This document shows positions 24,866-33,086 of a stretch of DNA of 64,000 nucleotides, in pieces. A program made the position numbers and the translations under genes. Below the pieces are notes generated by a model. It was not told the DNA's origin, ran no database searches, and was given only the letters and a program-made list of their open reading frames with translations. How positions within the stretch are numbered: position 1 is the first letter of the stretch; each line of letters starts with the position of its first letter. The stretch spans positions 186,001 through 250,000 of the forward strand of contig JABCZR010000003.1 of the NCBI GenBank assembly GCA_013289585.1, read 5' to 3'. This stretch comes from Acidobacteriota bacterium (GTDB lineage Bacteria > Acidobacteriota > Terriglobia > Acidiferrales > UBA7541).

Positions 24866-25198
24866 GGGAAACTTTTGTTTTACGCAAAGATTTTTGCAAG
24901 CTTTTTATTTTCAATGAAATGGCGTTTCAAAAAAACGCTCGACAGCACTCTGCCAGCAGCACGCCGGCCCCTGCCACTAGCCCCTGCCTCGATCTGTACA
25001 TAGTTCCCTGCTGTAGTTGCTCCCGTCCCCCATTTCTCCTCTAGCTAATCCCGAGTCGATTCTCCCACCTACCGCAAACCGATTGGCGCGTCTGCCGGAA
25101 GCACAGTTTTCGCTTGCTTTCTCCACCTTGACACCGATGTTTTTCAGGCGCATATTTCTGCCATCCCCTAGAATTTCTGCCCCGAAAGGAGACCTGCC
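24866..25198. other. 333-bp intergenic region, AT-rich at its left
   Basis: The left 70 bp are AT-rich with A and T runs. It lies outside the promoter and hairpin described for the minus strand. The only site supported on the plus strand is the AAAGGAG ribosome binding site just before the GYD gene. No further gene or repeat is visible. Confidence 0.5.
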
Positions 25199-25546
25199 AT
25201 GCCGTTTTTTCTTCATCAAGTAAGTTACACCCCAGAAGCCTGGGCCCGGCTCATCGCTAACCCCCAGGATCGCTTTCAAGCTGTCCGCGGGCCTATTGAA
25301 AAACTCGGTGGAAAGATACACAACTCGTATTTCGCTTTCGGCGAGCACGATGCCGTGCTCATTACCGAGATGCCGGACAACGTTTCCGCCGCGGCGGTTG
25401 CCCTCGCATTCACTGCTGGAGGTGCGCTGCGCAGCGCCAAGACCACGCCGCTTATGACCGCCGCCGAAGGGTTGGAGGCCATGAAAAAAGCGGCGACTTG
25501 CGGCTACAAACCTGTTGCCGCCGTAGCAACCGCGGGCCACAGCTAA
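25199..25546 (+). CDS. GYD-domain protein
   Basis: A 115-residue protein with the ferredoxin-like GYD fold: FLHQVSYTPEAWARLIANPQ, RFQAVRGPIEKLGGKIHNSY, FAFGEHDAVLITEMPDNVSA and the end TTPLMTAAEGLEAMKKA. Here the usual 'GxYD' is replaced by GEHD. Family function is unknown. Preceded by AAAGGAG at correct spacing. Confidence 0.85.
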   Translation: MPFFLHQVSYTPEAWARLIANPQDRFQAVRGPIEKLGGKIHNSYFAFGEHDAVLITEMPDNVSAAAVALAFTAGGALRSAKTTPLMTAAEGLEAMKKAATCGYKPVAAVATAGHS

Positions 25547-25651
25547 CTCCAAGGCTGTTCGTTCCGTCTTTCGGCCACCCGACGGCGTGATAAACTGCCG
25601 GCCAATCAACATGCTGATGGTGTGCCTGATGCACTCCGCAGGAGGGTTTCC

Positions 25652-26323
25652 ATGAAGCGCAAAACCATCGTCACCTTGGCCCTGGCAGTCTCTTCATTCG
25701 CGCCGTTGGGTTACTCGCAGGAACAAAAGGCCGAGCAGACTGCGCAAAAAGAAACTCCGCCTCGCGAGCCTTCTGCTTCCGAGCTCAGCAAGCGGGAAAC
25801 CGTCTCCTCTGCGTTCCTCCGGGGCATGAAATATCAGGAATACCAGATCCGCTCTGCGGCTGAAGCCATGCCGGAGGAGAAATACGTTTACCGTCCCGCG
25901 GAAGGCAAATTCAAGAATGAAAAGCCGGAGTTCGGTCCCGCCGAAGTCCGTACCTTCGCCGAACAGGTCAAGCACGTGGCGTGCGCAAACTTTGCGTTCG
26001 CTGCCGAGCTGGACGGCCAGAAGCCTCCTGAAGCTTGCGACAAAGGCGGCCCGAGTCCGGCAAAATCCAAGAAAGAGTTGCTGATTTACTTACGCGATTC
26101 CTTCGGCGCGATTCGCAGTTCGCTGAACCGTCTCGACGCCAAGAACATGTTCGAACCGATCGAAGGCCCGTATGCCGGCCCGAACACGCGCCTCGGACTG
26201 GCTACCGTAATCGTGTGGCACGCCGCCGACCACTACGGCCAGATGACCCTCTACTTGCGGATGAACGGCATCGTGCCCCCCGCCAGCCGTCCGGATCCGC
26301 CGCCCGTCCAGGACAAATACTGA
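25652..26323 (+). CDS. Exported DinB-superfamily protein
   Basis: 223 residues. ATG 25652 has AGGAGG upstream and begins a signal peptide (TIVTLALAVSSFAPLGYSQ). The DinB four-helix bundle (about 55-210) shows the three metal-binding His: VKHVA in helix 2, and WHAADHYGQM in the last helix (two His). DinB-like proteins are metal-dependent, often thiol transferases or hydrolases. The signal peptide makes this one periplasmic, which is unusual for cytosolic DinB but frequent in acidobacteria as far as I recall. Confidence 0.85.
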   Translation: MKRKTIVTLALAVSSFAPLGYSQEQKAEQTAQKETPPREPSASELSKRETVSSAFLRGMKYQEYQIRSAAEAMPEEKYVYRPAEGKFKNEKPEFGPAEVRTFAEQVKHVACANFAFAAELDGQKPPEACDKGGPSPAKSKKELLIYLRDSFGAIRSSLNRLDAKNMFEPIEGPYAGPNTRLGLATVIVWHAADHYGQMTLYLRMNGIVPPASRPDPPPVQDKY

Positions 26324-26345
26324 GCGTTTTCACGATTTCTATCGC

Positions 26346-26419
26346 TTGTACATATACGTACAAATATCATTACTTGTACGAATTCATACAAGAATAAAAA
26401 CTTGTACATTTTTGTACAA
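26346..26419. promoter_or_regulatory. Three-copy operator array upstream of satD
   Basis: Three palindromes of the form TTGTAC-N6-GTACAA start at 26346, 26374 and 26402, an exact 28-bp pitch. Sites 1 and 3 are perfect; site 2 has right arm ATACAA. The third covers a plausible -35 (TTGTAC, 26402-26407), 17 bp from a TATCCT -10 (26425-26430), so a bound protein would block the satD promoter. Two more copies follow satD. Confidence 0.85.
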
Positions 26420-26445
26420 GTAGCTATCCTTGCCAAGGGTGCCCT

Positions 26446-27090
26446 ATGCCTTCAAAAACCTATGCGGTGTTGATCGCGGACGTGATGAAATCGCGCACCC
26501 GGGCGGATCTCCGCGGCTTGCTCGGGAAAAAGCTCGCCGCCATTTCCAGGCGCCATTTGCGCCGCAAGCTCATCCAGCTGCCATATTCGGTTACCGCCGG
26601 CGATGAATTTCAGACCGTTACCCGCAACCTCCCGTCGCTTCCCCTCGTCATTCAGGAGCTCCGCACCGCTCTCCGGCCGCTGTCTCTCCGTATCGGTGTC
26701 GGAGTCGGCAAAGTCCCTGGCCGCATTCAGTCGCCTGTGAACCGCCTCGGCGGCGAGGCCTTTCAATTCGCGCGGAGAGCCATCGAAAACATCAAGACCG
26801 GCAATCACTTTAAATTCCAGGTTTTGACCTCTTTTGTGTCTCGCCATGAGGAATTCAACAAAACCATCAATCTGATCTACGGACTCCACGACACCCTGGT
26901 GCTCAAGATCACCGCGCGCCAGTGGGAGACCATCGAAGCATTTCTCGGCACCCGAACGCTCGAGCAGACCGCCAGACGCCTCAAGCTCGACCCCTCCACT
27001 GTTTCCAGAAATCTCAAACGGGGGTATTATTGGCAAGTAACTGAAACTGTCCATGTAGCTGGATCGTTAATCAGGCGTACTTTTTGCTAG
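26446..27090 (+). CDS. SatD-family protein (cyclase-like domain plus C-terminal HTH)
   Basis: 214 residues. The start MPSKTYAVLIADVMKSR fits the SatD family. Motif order resembles class III nucleotidyl cyclases: Asp12 in LIADVMKS, GDEFQ at 52-56, RIGVGVGKV at 82-90, and GGEAFQFARRA at 102-112 (compare G-x-x-V-N-x-A-x-R). Residues about 157-195 form a sigma-region-4-like HTH (ARQWETIEAFLGTRTLEQTA, then RLKLDPSTVSRNLKRG). SatD function is not established; the cyclase resemblance is my inference. It is flanked on both sides by the TTGTAC palindromes and probably binds them. Confidence 0.82.
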   Translation: MPSKTYAVLIADVMKSRTRADLRGLLGKKLAAISRRHLRRKLIQLPYSVTAGDEFQTVTRNLPSLPLVIQELRTALRPLSLRIGVGVGKVPGRIQSPVNRLGGEAFQFARRAIENIKTGNHFKFQVLTSFVSRHEEFNKTINLIYGLHDTLVLKITARQWETIEAFLGTRTLEQTARRLKLDPSTVSRNLKRGYYWQVTETVHVAGSLIRRTFC

Positions 27091-27136
27091 TTGTACGAAA
27101 ACGTACAAATCCGGGAATTTGTACATAATGATGCAA
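27091..27136. promoter_or_regulatory. Two-copy operator array between satD and the DUF3307 gene
   Basis: TTGTACGAAAACGTACAA at 27091-27108 is perfect. A second, weaker copy starts at 27119 (right arm ATGCAA), again at the exact 28-bp pitch. The second overlaps the ATG at 27128 of the DUF3307 gene, so binding could also affect its translation start or transcription. Confidence 0.78.
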
Positions 27137-27925
27137 ATCCTATTTCGAGCTTTTCTGGCGATTTATCTGGCTCATCTGCTGACCGATTTTGTGTTTCAAA
27201 CACATGGCCTTGTCGAGCGAAAGCGGCGGGGGAAGCTTCCTGCCTATTTGCTCCATGGTTTTGTTCACTATCTTTCTGCAGTTACCATCGTCAGTTTCGT
27301 CCTCCCCGGTTCGCTGTTTTCGTTGCGTATGCATCTTGTGATTGCCGTGCTTACGCTCGTTCATCTGCTGATCGATTTTGCCAAGATCGAGCTCGCGCGA
27401 AAGTACGCCGCGTGCGACGGCTCATGGGCCTACGTAAGCGATCAACTCGTTCACCTGCTGACCGTCATTCTCGCGGCATGGCTGCTGTCGCCTGCGGTAC
27501 CTTTCAGCGAACTCATCTCGTTGGTCCAAAATTCCCGTGCGATGCCCAACAAGTTTCTTGCCGTGCCGGCGATTTATGTTGGCGTTGTGTTTGGCGGCGG
27601 ATACCTGATCCGTTTCCTGGTTCGTTCCCTGGCCGCCGGCGTGAGAAGCCATTCGCCGGAAAGACCCAGCGAGCAATTGCAAAACGCGGGCCTGTACATC
27701 GGATGGCTGGAACGCTTCCTCGTTATTACTGCGCTGCTTCTGCAATCTCCAGCGACGGTCGGCCTCATCCTGACGGCGAAATCCATCGCCCGCTATCCCG
27801 AATTCAAATCCGAGCGCTTTGCGGAATACTTTTTGATTGGCACGCTGCTGAGCATTTCCATGGCGATTCTCGGTGGAGCGCTTCTCGCGAAGCTCCTTTT
27901 TGGGCAGATACGATTCTCGGGATAA
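27128..27925 (+). CDS. DUF3307 integral membrane protein
   Basis: About 265 residues with roughly seven membrane segments. Conserved polar motifs lie in or next to the helices: AHLLTDFVFQTH, LHGFVHYLSAV, LVHLLIDFAKIELARKY and DQLVHLLTVIL, a repeated His-x3-Asp pattern suggesting a metal site or membrane enzyme. This is the pattern of DUF3307, often found beside satD. ATG 27128 is the first ATG; ATG 27131 is adjacent. No good ribosome binding site is visible because the operator sits there. Function unknown. Confidence 0.8.
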   Translation: MMQILFRAFLAIYLAHLLTDFVFQTHGLVERKRRGKLPAYLLHGFVHYLSAVTIVSFVLPGSLFSLRMHLVIAVLTLVHLLIDFAKIELARKYAACDGSWAYVSDQLVHLLTVILAAWLLSPAVPFSELISLVQNSRAMPNKFLAVPAIYVGVVFGGGYLIRFLVRSLAAGVRSHSPERPSEQLQNAGLYIGWLERFLVITALLLQSPATVGLILTAKSIARYPEFKSERFAEYFLIGTLLSISMAILGGALLAKLLFGQIRFSG

Positions 27926-27993
27926 GGCGCACGGTGGCCCGTTCTCGTGCGGAGAGCCGTCACCTGCCGCTTTGTGTCTGCTAAAATCTCTCT

Positions 27994-28800
27994 ATGAACA
28001 CTTCCCCGGTTTCTCCGCGGCTGGCGCTGATCCAACTCCATCCCATCAAAGCGCTGGACGCGGTTCTGGTGGACGAATCGCGGATCGGCCCAGGCGGCGG
28101 CCTCGAATTCGACCGGGTCTGGGCGTTGTACTCCGTTGACGGGCAATGGGTCAATGGCAAGCGCACTACGGCCATCCACGCAATTCGCGCGGCATACGCG
28201 CGGGATCTCAGTTCCGTCACACTTTCCGTTCCGGCCGATTCCCGGAAAATCCCTGTGAAAACTTTTGCGTTCCCGGGTGACACGGATGCCGCGGCTCAGT
28301 GGTTCAGCTATTTCTTCGCGCAGCCCGTCACCGTCCGCTATTCTCCTGAAGGATTTCCGGACGACTCCATCGCCAACGGCCCGACGATTGTTTCAACCGC
28401 AAGCTTGCACGCGGTGTGTGAACTATTTCCCCGAATGCCTGTTCACGAAGCGCGCTCTCGCTTTCGCACCACGCTTGAAATCGATGGCGTCCCCGCCTTT
28501 TGGGAAGATCAACTCTTCGGCGAGGAAGAACGCAGCGCCGTGCGCTTCCGCATCGGCGAGGTGCATCTGGAAGGCAGCAATCCCTGTGCGCGCTGCGCGG
28601 TGCCGCCGCGTGATCCTCGCAAGGGCGAGATCATCCCGGGGTTCCAGAAGAAGTATTCCGACTTTCGCCGCGCCAACATCCCCAGCTGGACCCCTGAGGC
28701 GCGCTTCGACCACTACTATCGCCTGGCCACGAACACGCGCGTAGCGCCCACGCAATCGGGTAGAATCCTCCGGCTGGGCGATCCTGTTGTACTGCTGTAG
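27994..28800 (+). CDS. MOSC-domain protein with N-terminal beta-barrel
   Basis: 268 residues. The N-terminal MOSC_N barrel (about 10-95) begins LALIQLHPIKALDAVLVDES and has GGLEFDRVWALYSVDGQWVN. The MOSC domain follows (about 120-268) with the conserved Cys region VHLEGSNPCARCAVPPRDP. MOSC proteins bind the molybdenum cofactor or move sulfur. It resembles the mARC/YcbX group. No molybdenum genes lie nearby. Confidence 0.85.
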   Translation: MNTSPVSPRLALIQLHPIKALDAVLVDESRIGPGGGLEFDRVWALYSVDGQWVNGKRTTAIHAIRAAYARDLSSVTLSVPADSRKIPVKTFAFPGDTDAAAQWFSYFFAQPVTVRYSPEGFPDDSIANGPTIVSTASLHAVCELFPRMPVHEARSRFRTTLEIDGVPAFWEDQLFGEEERSAVRFRIGEVHLEGSNPCARCAVPPRDPRKGEIIPGFQKKYSDFRRANIPSWTPEARFDHYYRLATNTRVAPTQSGRILRLGDPVVLL

Positions 28801-28825
28801 CTCTAAAATTCCTGAGAGGTTTACT

Positions 28826-29689
28826 TTGGCGAACAATCCCTCCCTAGAACCAACGACAGGAAGCTCCAGCTCGCCGGCCGCTGGCTACGCGATGGGATCC
28901 TCCGACCACGAACGCCGGCGATTGATGCGGCAAGGAGAGCTCCTGCGCGAGCTTCTGGCCGAGGCATTTCGTTCTGCCGGCATTCGGCCAGGCATGCGTG
29001 TATTGGACATCGGCTCGGGCGCTGGCGATGTTGCAATGCTTGCGGCGGAGATCGTCGGCCCTGCTGGCTCCGTCGTCGGAATCGATCGAGATCCGGCCAG
29101 CGTCGCCTGGGCAACCCGTCGCGTCGGCGAAGCGGGCCTCACAAACATCCGTTTTCAGGCCGGCGAATTCAATGAGTTTACCGATGCCCATCCGTTCGAT
29201 GCCCTCGTGGGCCGATTCATCTTGATGTACCTGCCGGATCCCACCGCCACGCTTCGCCACCTTTCGCAACAGCTCCGCAGCGGTGCCGTAATCTCATTCT
29301 TCGAGCCGGACTTCACCGTTCCGTCTTCCGTCTTTCCAGAAATGCCCGATTTCAAACGTTGCGGAGAATGGATTCAGGAAGCCCTGCGCCGCTCGGGCGC
29401 ACGCATTGACATGGGGATGCACTTGTACGCCACCTATCGTGACGCGGGATTCGTCGATACGGTGACTGCGGTTTCGCACCTCAGCGGCTGCGGTGTCAGC
29501 CGGGAGATGGTCGAGTTTTTCACGGAAACCATTCGCAGCGTCCTGCCCAAGCTGGAGCAATACCGCATCGCCACGCGCGAGGAAGTCCAGATCGACACGC
29601 TTGCGGATCGCATGGAGGAGGCAGGCCGCGCGGCTGATCCGCAGTGGGTCAGCACGCGCTACATCGCCGCTTGGGCGAAAAAGCCCTGA
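28826..29689 (+). CDS. Class I SAM-dependent methyltransferase (UbiE/ArsM-like)
   Basis: 287 residues from TTG 28826, with GAGAGG 6 nt upstream. Motif I is VLDIGSGAGDVAMLAAEIVG, the strand-2 acid is in VVGIDRDPASVAWATRR, and motif IV is FDALVGRFILMYLPDPTATL. A long C-terminal lid follows. Small-molecule methyltransferase; substrate unknown. It starts 25 bp after the MOSC gene and is followed 76 bp later by a PRMT-like gene. Confidence 0.82.
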   Translation: MANNPSLEPTTGSSSSPAAGYAMGSSDHERRRLMRQGELLRELLAEAFRSAGIRPGMRVLDIGSGAGDVAMLAAEIVGPAGSVVGIDRDPASVAWATRRVGEAGLTNIRFQAGEFNEFTDAHPFDALVGRFILMYLPDPTATLRHLSQQLRSGAVISFFEPDFTVPSSVFPEMPDFKRCGEWIQEALRRSGARIDMGMHLYATYRDAGFVDTVTAVSHLSGCGVSREMVEFFTETIRSVLPKLEQYRIATREEVQIDTLADRMEEAGRAADPQWVSTRYIAAWAKKP

Positions 29690-29765
29690 GCTATCACTCG
29701 TACCTTTGTGGCCTTCCAGAGCCCGGTACTGTAAGACAAATCACCCTTTTGACGGAATAAATGCA

Positions 29766-30773
29766 ATGACCCTAATCCCAGATGGGATCGCAACCGCAAG
29801 GAGGCTCCGGAAACTCCGGCGCTGGTTCAAACGCCATATCCTCAAAAAGGCATGGATGCTCGAAGGGTTTGGCAGCCCTTTCGCCCAGGAGGAAATGCTG
29901 CTCGACAAGATTCGCTGTGAAGCTTACCGCGAGGCCATTCGCCGCACGGTGAAGACCGGCGACGTGGTAGTGGATCTCGGCGCGGGCACAGGTATTCTTT
30001 CCTTCTTTGCACTGCAGGCCGGTGCGCGTCACGTTTACGCGATTGAAATGACCGGCATCGCGGACGCGGCCGCCGAACTCATCGAAGCGAACGGTTATCG
30101 CGACCGCATCACGCTCATTCGCAAACCTTCAAACCGCACGCGCCTGCCGGAACCTTGCGACGTCCTCGTCACAGAAACCCTCAGCACCTTTTGCTTCGAC
30201 ACGGAAAACACCATTGAGTTCGTTGCCGACGCGCGCGAGCGATTCCTGAAGCCCGGTGGCCGCATCGTCCCGGAGTGCGCGGACACATTTTTCCTGCCCG
30301 TTTCCTCGGAAGCTTTCGGACTGGGAAGCCTGCCGCCGCGCTTTTACGATCTCGATTACCGGCCTTTCATTAAGCGGCTAGCTTCCGAGTATCGTCGGCT
30401 CCGCGCGTCCGGCAAGCCTTTCCTGGCGCTAAGCGAACCCGCCGCGTGCTATCACGTGGATTTTCGCAAGGACACGCAGAACCCGGGAAAATCCTTCGTT
30501 CCCTTCCGTGTCACCTCGGACGGCCGCCTCGACGGCTTCCTCGGCTGGTTCGAGGCCCAGCTTTGCGAAGGCGTCACCCTCAGCAACTCGCCCTTCCTGC
30601 CGCTTACCAGTTGGTGGCAGCTCTATCTTCCCGTCGCCGAGCAGCCCCAATATCACGCCGGCCAAACCATGCTTCTCTGCATGGACCCCAACATTGTCGA
30701 CGGCGAAGCGGAATGGAAATATTCCGTCCAGCTCGCCACGCCGGTAGGCACTCCGGTTCCCTCGCAGAAATAA
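29766..30773 (+). CDS. Bacterial protein-arginine-methyltransferase-like enzyme
   Basis: 335 residues. The Rossmann half shows PRMT motif I VVVDLGAGTGILSFFALQAG, the post-I VYAIEMTGIADAAAEL, and a double-E-like loop in CDVLVTETLSTFCFDTENTI. The C-terminal half is a beta-barrel-like region (FLPVSSEAFGLGSLPPRFYD, then SWWQLYLPVAEQPQYHAGQT), the usual second domain of PRMTs. The THW loop is not obvious. By family it would methylate arginine in a protein; targets are unknown. ATG 29766 is used; an open frame extends further upstream without family similarity. Confidence 0.8.
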   Translation: MTLIPDGIATARRLRKLRRWFKRHILKKAWMLEGFGSPFAQEEMLLDKIRCEAYREAIRRTVKTGDVVVDLGAGTGILSFFALQAGARHVYAIEMTGIADAAAELIEANGYRDRITLIRKPSNRTRLPEPCDVLVTETLSTFCFDTENTIEFVADARERFLKPGGRIVPECADTFFLPVSSEAFGLGSLPPRFYDLDYRPFIKRLASEYRRLRASGKPFLALSEPAACYHVDFRKDTQNPGKSFVPFRVTSDGRLDGFLGWFEAQLCEGVTLSNSPFLPLTSWWQLYLPVAEQPQYHAGQTMLLCMDPNIVDGEAEWKYSVQLATPVGTPVPSQK

Positions 30774-30931
30774 GACCTGCAACTCCAGGACGTGATTCAC
30801 GGGAACAGCTCAGCCCGGCCCTCAACGACCTTGGCAGGGGCGCGCAGTGCATTCCAAATTGAGGACAATTCTCCGCTTCCTCTACTCGTTGCTGTATACT
30901 CCTGCCAGTTTTTAGACAGGAGTTAAAGCCC

Positions 30932-31336
30932 ATGTCCACTCCAAAAACACAAACAACTTCCGAACAGAACAAACAGCTCCTTCTTCGCCGGTTCGATGGG
31001 GTCTGGAGTCAAGGCCGGCGCGAAACCATCCACGAACTCTTCGCCCCGGAAGCCATCCTTCATGACGGCCAAGCGAGTTACCGTGGACCCGACGAATTCT
31101 GCCGGTTTTACGACTCCCTACGCTCTCAATTTTCCGACTTTCGTTTCCAGCCAATCGCTTCGCTGGCCGAAGGCGATCTTGCATGCCTCCATTGGTCCGC
31201 CGCTTTTCGCCATACGCCGACCGGCAAGCAAATGCAAATCACCGGCACTTCCGTGGTGCGCGCCCAGGACGGACGCTTCGTCGAAGCCTGGCAAAATTGG
31301 GATCAGGCAGACCTCGCCGCTCAGCTTGCCGAGTAA
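30932..31336 (+). CDS. SnoaL/NTF2-like ester-cyclase family protein
   Basis: 134 residues, all NTF2-like: LLLRRFDGVWSQGRRETIHE, FAPEAILHDGQASYRGPDEF, and HTPTGKQMQITGTSVVRAQD, ending FVEAWQNWDQADL. The conserved His and Asp at the pocket are kept. Ribosome binding site AGGAG lies upstream. A small-molecule isomerase/cyclase-like fold; substrate unknown. Confidence 0.85.
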   Translation: MSTPKTQTTSEQNKQLLLRRFDGVWSQGRRETIHELFAPEAILHDGQASYRGPDEFCRFYDSLRSQFSDFRFQPIASLAEGDLACLHWSAAFRHTPTGKQMQITGTSVVRAQDGRFVEAWQNWDQADLAAQLAE

Positions 31337-31419
31337 TTGTTCACTCTTCCTTCCTGGTGAAAAACGCAGGAGCGCGCGGAGCGTGGCCGGCCATCTGCGC
31401 AAGGCACTTCGGGAACGCA

Positions 31420-31455
31420 GCAGTGTGAGATGCCTCAAGAGGCCTCTCACACTGC
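31420..31455. terminator. Hairpin between convergent genes, likely bidirectional terminator
   Basis: GCAGTGTGAG (31420-31429) pairs with CTCACACTGC (31446-31455), and an inner GCCT/AGGC stem caps it. It sits between the SnoaL gene and the convergent beta-helix gene, but no T-run follows, so termination would be Rho-assisted or the hairpin would protect 3' ends. Confidence 0.5.
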
Positions 31456-31477
31456 CTGCCCCGATGGACTCTGAGGG

Positions 31478-32824
31478 TCAGTGTATAACGGCGAGCTTGG
31501 CGTACTTATCGAACCGGGCCTTGTGCGCGCTCCAGTCTGGCGTGGTCGGCAATGATTTGAAGGCATCTCGATTGCCGAGAGCGTGGGGAATTCTGCACGC
31601 CACTCCAGCGGCTGCCAGCGCACTGCTTGACCGTGTCAGGTCACTAACCATCCAGGAGCTGGAATCGCACGAGATGATCTCACCTTGCGCATTTCCAGCA
31701 AAAGTGACACCCGTGAAGTCCGCACTGGAGTTGACGAGAGCGAGGATTCCCGGTCCGTTGTTCTGTGCCACCTGTCCGCCGCGAAGGAGAACCTGGGAGT
31801 TTCCATCCACACGAATGCCGGCGCTGCGTGGGTCCGAAAACGTCCCGTTTTGCAGGATCTGGTTTGCACCGTTGAAGTACGCTTGGCTATTGGAGTAGAT
31901 ATCCACGCCGGCGCTGGTATGACCCGTAATTTGCGCGTTAACGGCCCCGCTGATGTCGAAGAAAGTGACTTGGCTGCCCAGCCCAACCGAAACCCCTACG
32001 GGCCCGTTGCCCTGAATCACATTTGGCTGCCCAAGACTGAAAAAGGAGATCTCCGAGTTCTCTTGGAGAAAGGCTCCGCCTGCTTGGTTGCCGGCAATCG
32101 TATTCGGGCCAAACAAGCTGCCAATTTGCGCCCTCGCCCCGCCTAGGAGTTCGAGCCCATATCCGGGATTCGTTCCCACTCCAGAAACATTGTTCGTTAT
32201 GGTCGCGGGGCCAAGGGTCGTAAACACGCTGCCTCCGGACTCCCAAACTCCAGGTCCACTATTGTTGCTGATGTCGACGGGTCCGGCCCAGGCAACTATC
32301 GCCACGAGCGAATTGCCGTTGACATTGATCCCACCATTGCCGTTATGGTCGAACGCTCCGCTGGCTCCCACGGTCACATCGGACATCCCATTTACGCTCA
32401 AGCCCATTCCCGCATTTCCGCTACTGTTGCAGACGTTCAGCGAAATTCCCCTGCTGTTGGAAACCGAAATACCGTTCCCTGCGGTGTTCGTCACGTTGAG
32501 CCCGTAAAGCATCACATTTTCAGAATTGCTGATGGAAATCGAGCCGTTGAGAGTTGCAGTCTGCCCATAGTAGGCGCCCAAGTTAAGCGCGTTAAGGCCG
32601 CTCAAGGTGACATTTTCCGCACAGGGACCTGTTACCAGGATGAAACTGCCGGGCGTTGCGTTTGGTAGCGCTGCGTTGATGCTCGGAAAGGCCGAGGTAT
32701 TTGCTCCCGTGCAATCGACAATCAGGTACTGCGCTCGAACACCCGTCGGGCAAAGCAGAAACATCGCAAATACTGGAATACTCAGAAACAAATTGCTGGC
32801 CGTCAGCTTCTTAAACACTTTCAT
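31478..32824 (-). CDS. Exported right-handed parallel beta-helix protein
   Basis: 448 residues from ATG 32824 (AAGGAG 6 nt upstream), with a signal peptide (LFLSIPVFAMFLLCPTGVRA). The rest is a repeated beta-helix pattern: VTLSGLNALNLGAYYGQTAT, ISISNSENVMLYGLNVTNTA, GNGISVSNSRGISLNVCNSS, then QVLLRGGQVAQNNGPGILAL. NosD/pectin-lyase-like proteins of this kind bind or cleave polysaccharides at the surface; no catalytic residues can be assigned. A long, hairpin-rich leader precedes it. Confidence 0.85.
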   Translation of the reverse strand: MKVFKKLTASNLFLSIPVFAMFLLCPTGVRAQYLIVDCTGANTSAFPSINAALPNATPGSFILVTGPCAENVTLSGLNALNLGAYYGQTATLNGSISISNSENVMLYGLNVTNTAGNGISVSNSRGISLNVCNSSGNAGMGLSVNGMSDVTVGASGAFDHNGNGGINVNGNSLVAIVAWAGPVDISNNSGPGVWESGGSVFTTLGPATITNNVSGVGTNPGYGLELLGGARAQIGSLFGPNTIAGNQAGGAFLQENSEISFFSLGQPNVIQGNGPVGVSVGLGSQVTFFDISGAVNAQITGHTSAGVDIYSNSQAYFNGANQILQNGTFSDPRSAGIRVDGNSQVLLRGGQVAQNNGPGILALVNSSADFTGVTFAGNAQGEIISCDSSSWMVSDLTRSSSALAAAGVACRIPHALGNRDAFKSLPTTPDWSAHKARFDKYAKLAVIH

Positions 32825-33060
32825 GGTCGCTCCTTGAGGCTGCGGTACGGTCCCGTCAGTTAGGAGCCACGACCTGGTGTGGCTCGTCATTCGGCCGGAA
32901 TCTTCCGGTACCGTCAGCTGCGGCCATCCTGGGGCGAGGCCTTTCGGCCCGCAAGCGACACCAGGCGACAAACGCCTCAAAAGTACGAATTGTCGTGCTT
33001 TGTCGTTGCGGATCCTGCTGCTGGAGAGACCTTTACGGTCCAGGGAGCGGTTTCGCCACA
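32825..33060 (-). promoter_or_regulatory. Hairpin-rich 5' leader of the beta-helix gene (candidate structured RNA)
   Basis: About 235 bp before the beta-helix gene hold several consecutive stems: 32963-32977 (AGGCG/CGCCT), 32938-32949 (GGCC-tetraloop-GGCC), 32894-32907 (CCGG/CCGG) and 32864-32885 (GAGCCAC/GTGGCTC, 7 bp). The region is too GC-rich and structured for ordinary leader sequence. I do not recognise a known riboswitch class. Overlapping open frames on both strands look like chance. Confidence 0.45.
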
Positions 33061-33086
33061 CTTTGACAATCCCGCCGTAGGAGTTG

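Noticed and set aside
24859-25044. 61-residue plus-strand frame in the AT-rich gap
   Set aside because: No ribosome binding site, Ser/Cys/Pro-rich, no conservation expected.
33012-33075. Possible glycine-riboswitch-like string (GCTGGAGAGACC...) on the plus strand
   Set aside because: Only the AGAGA part fits; the rest of the conserved core is missing and no suitable gene follows.
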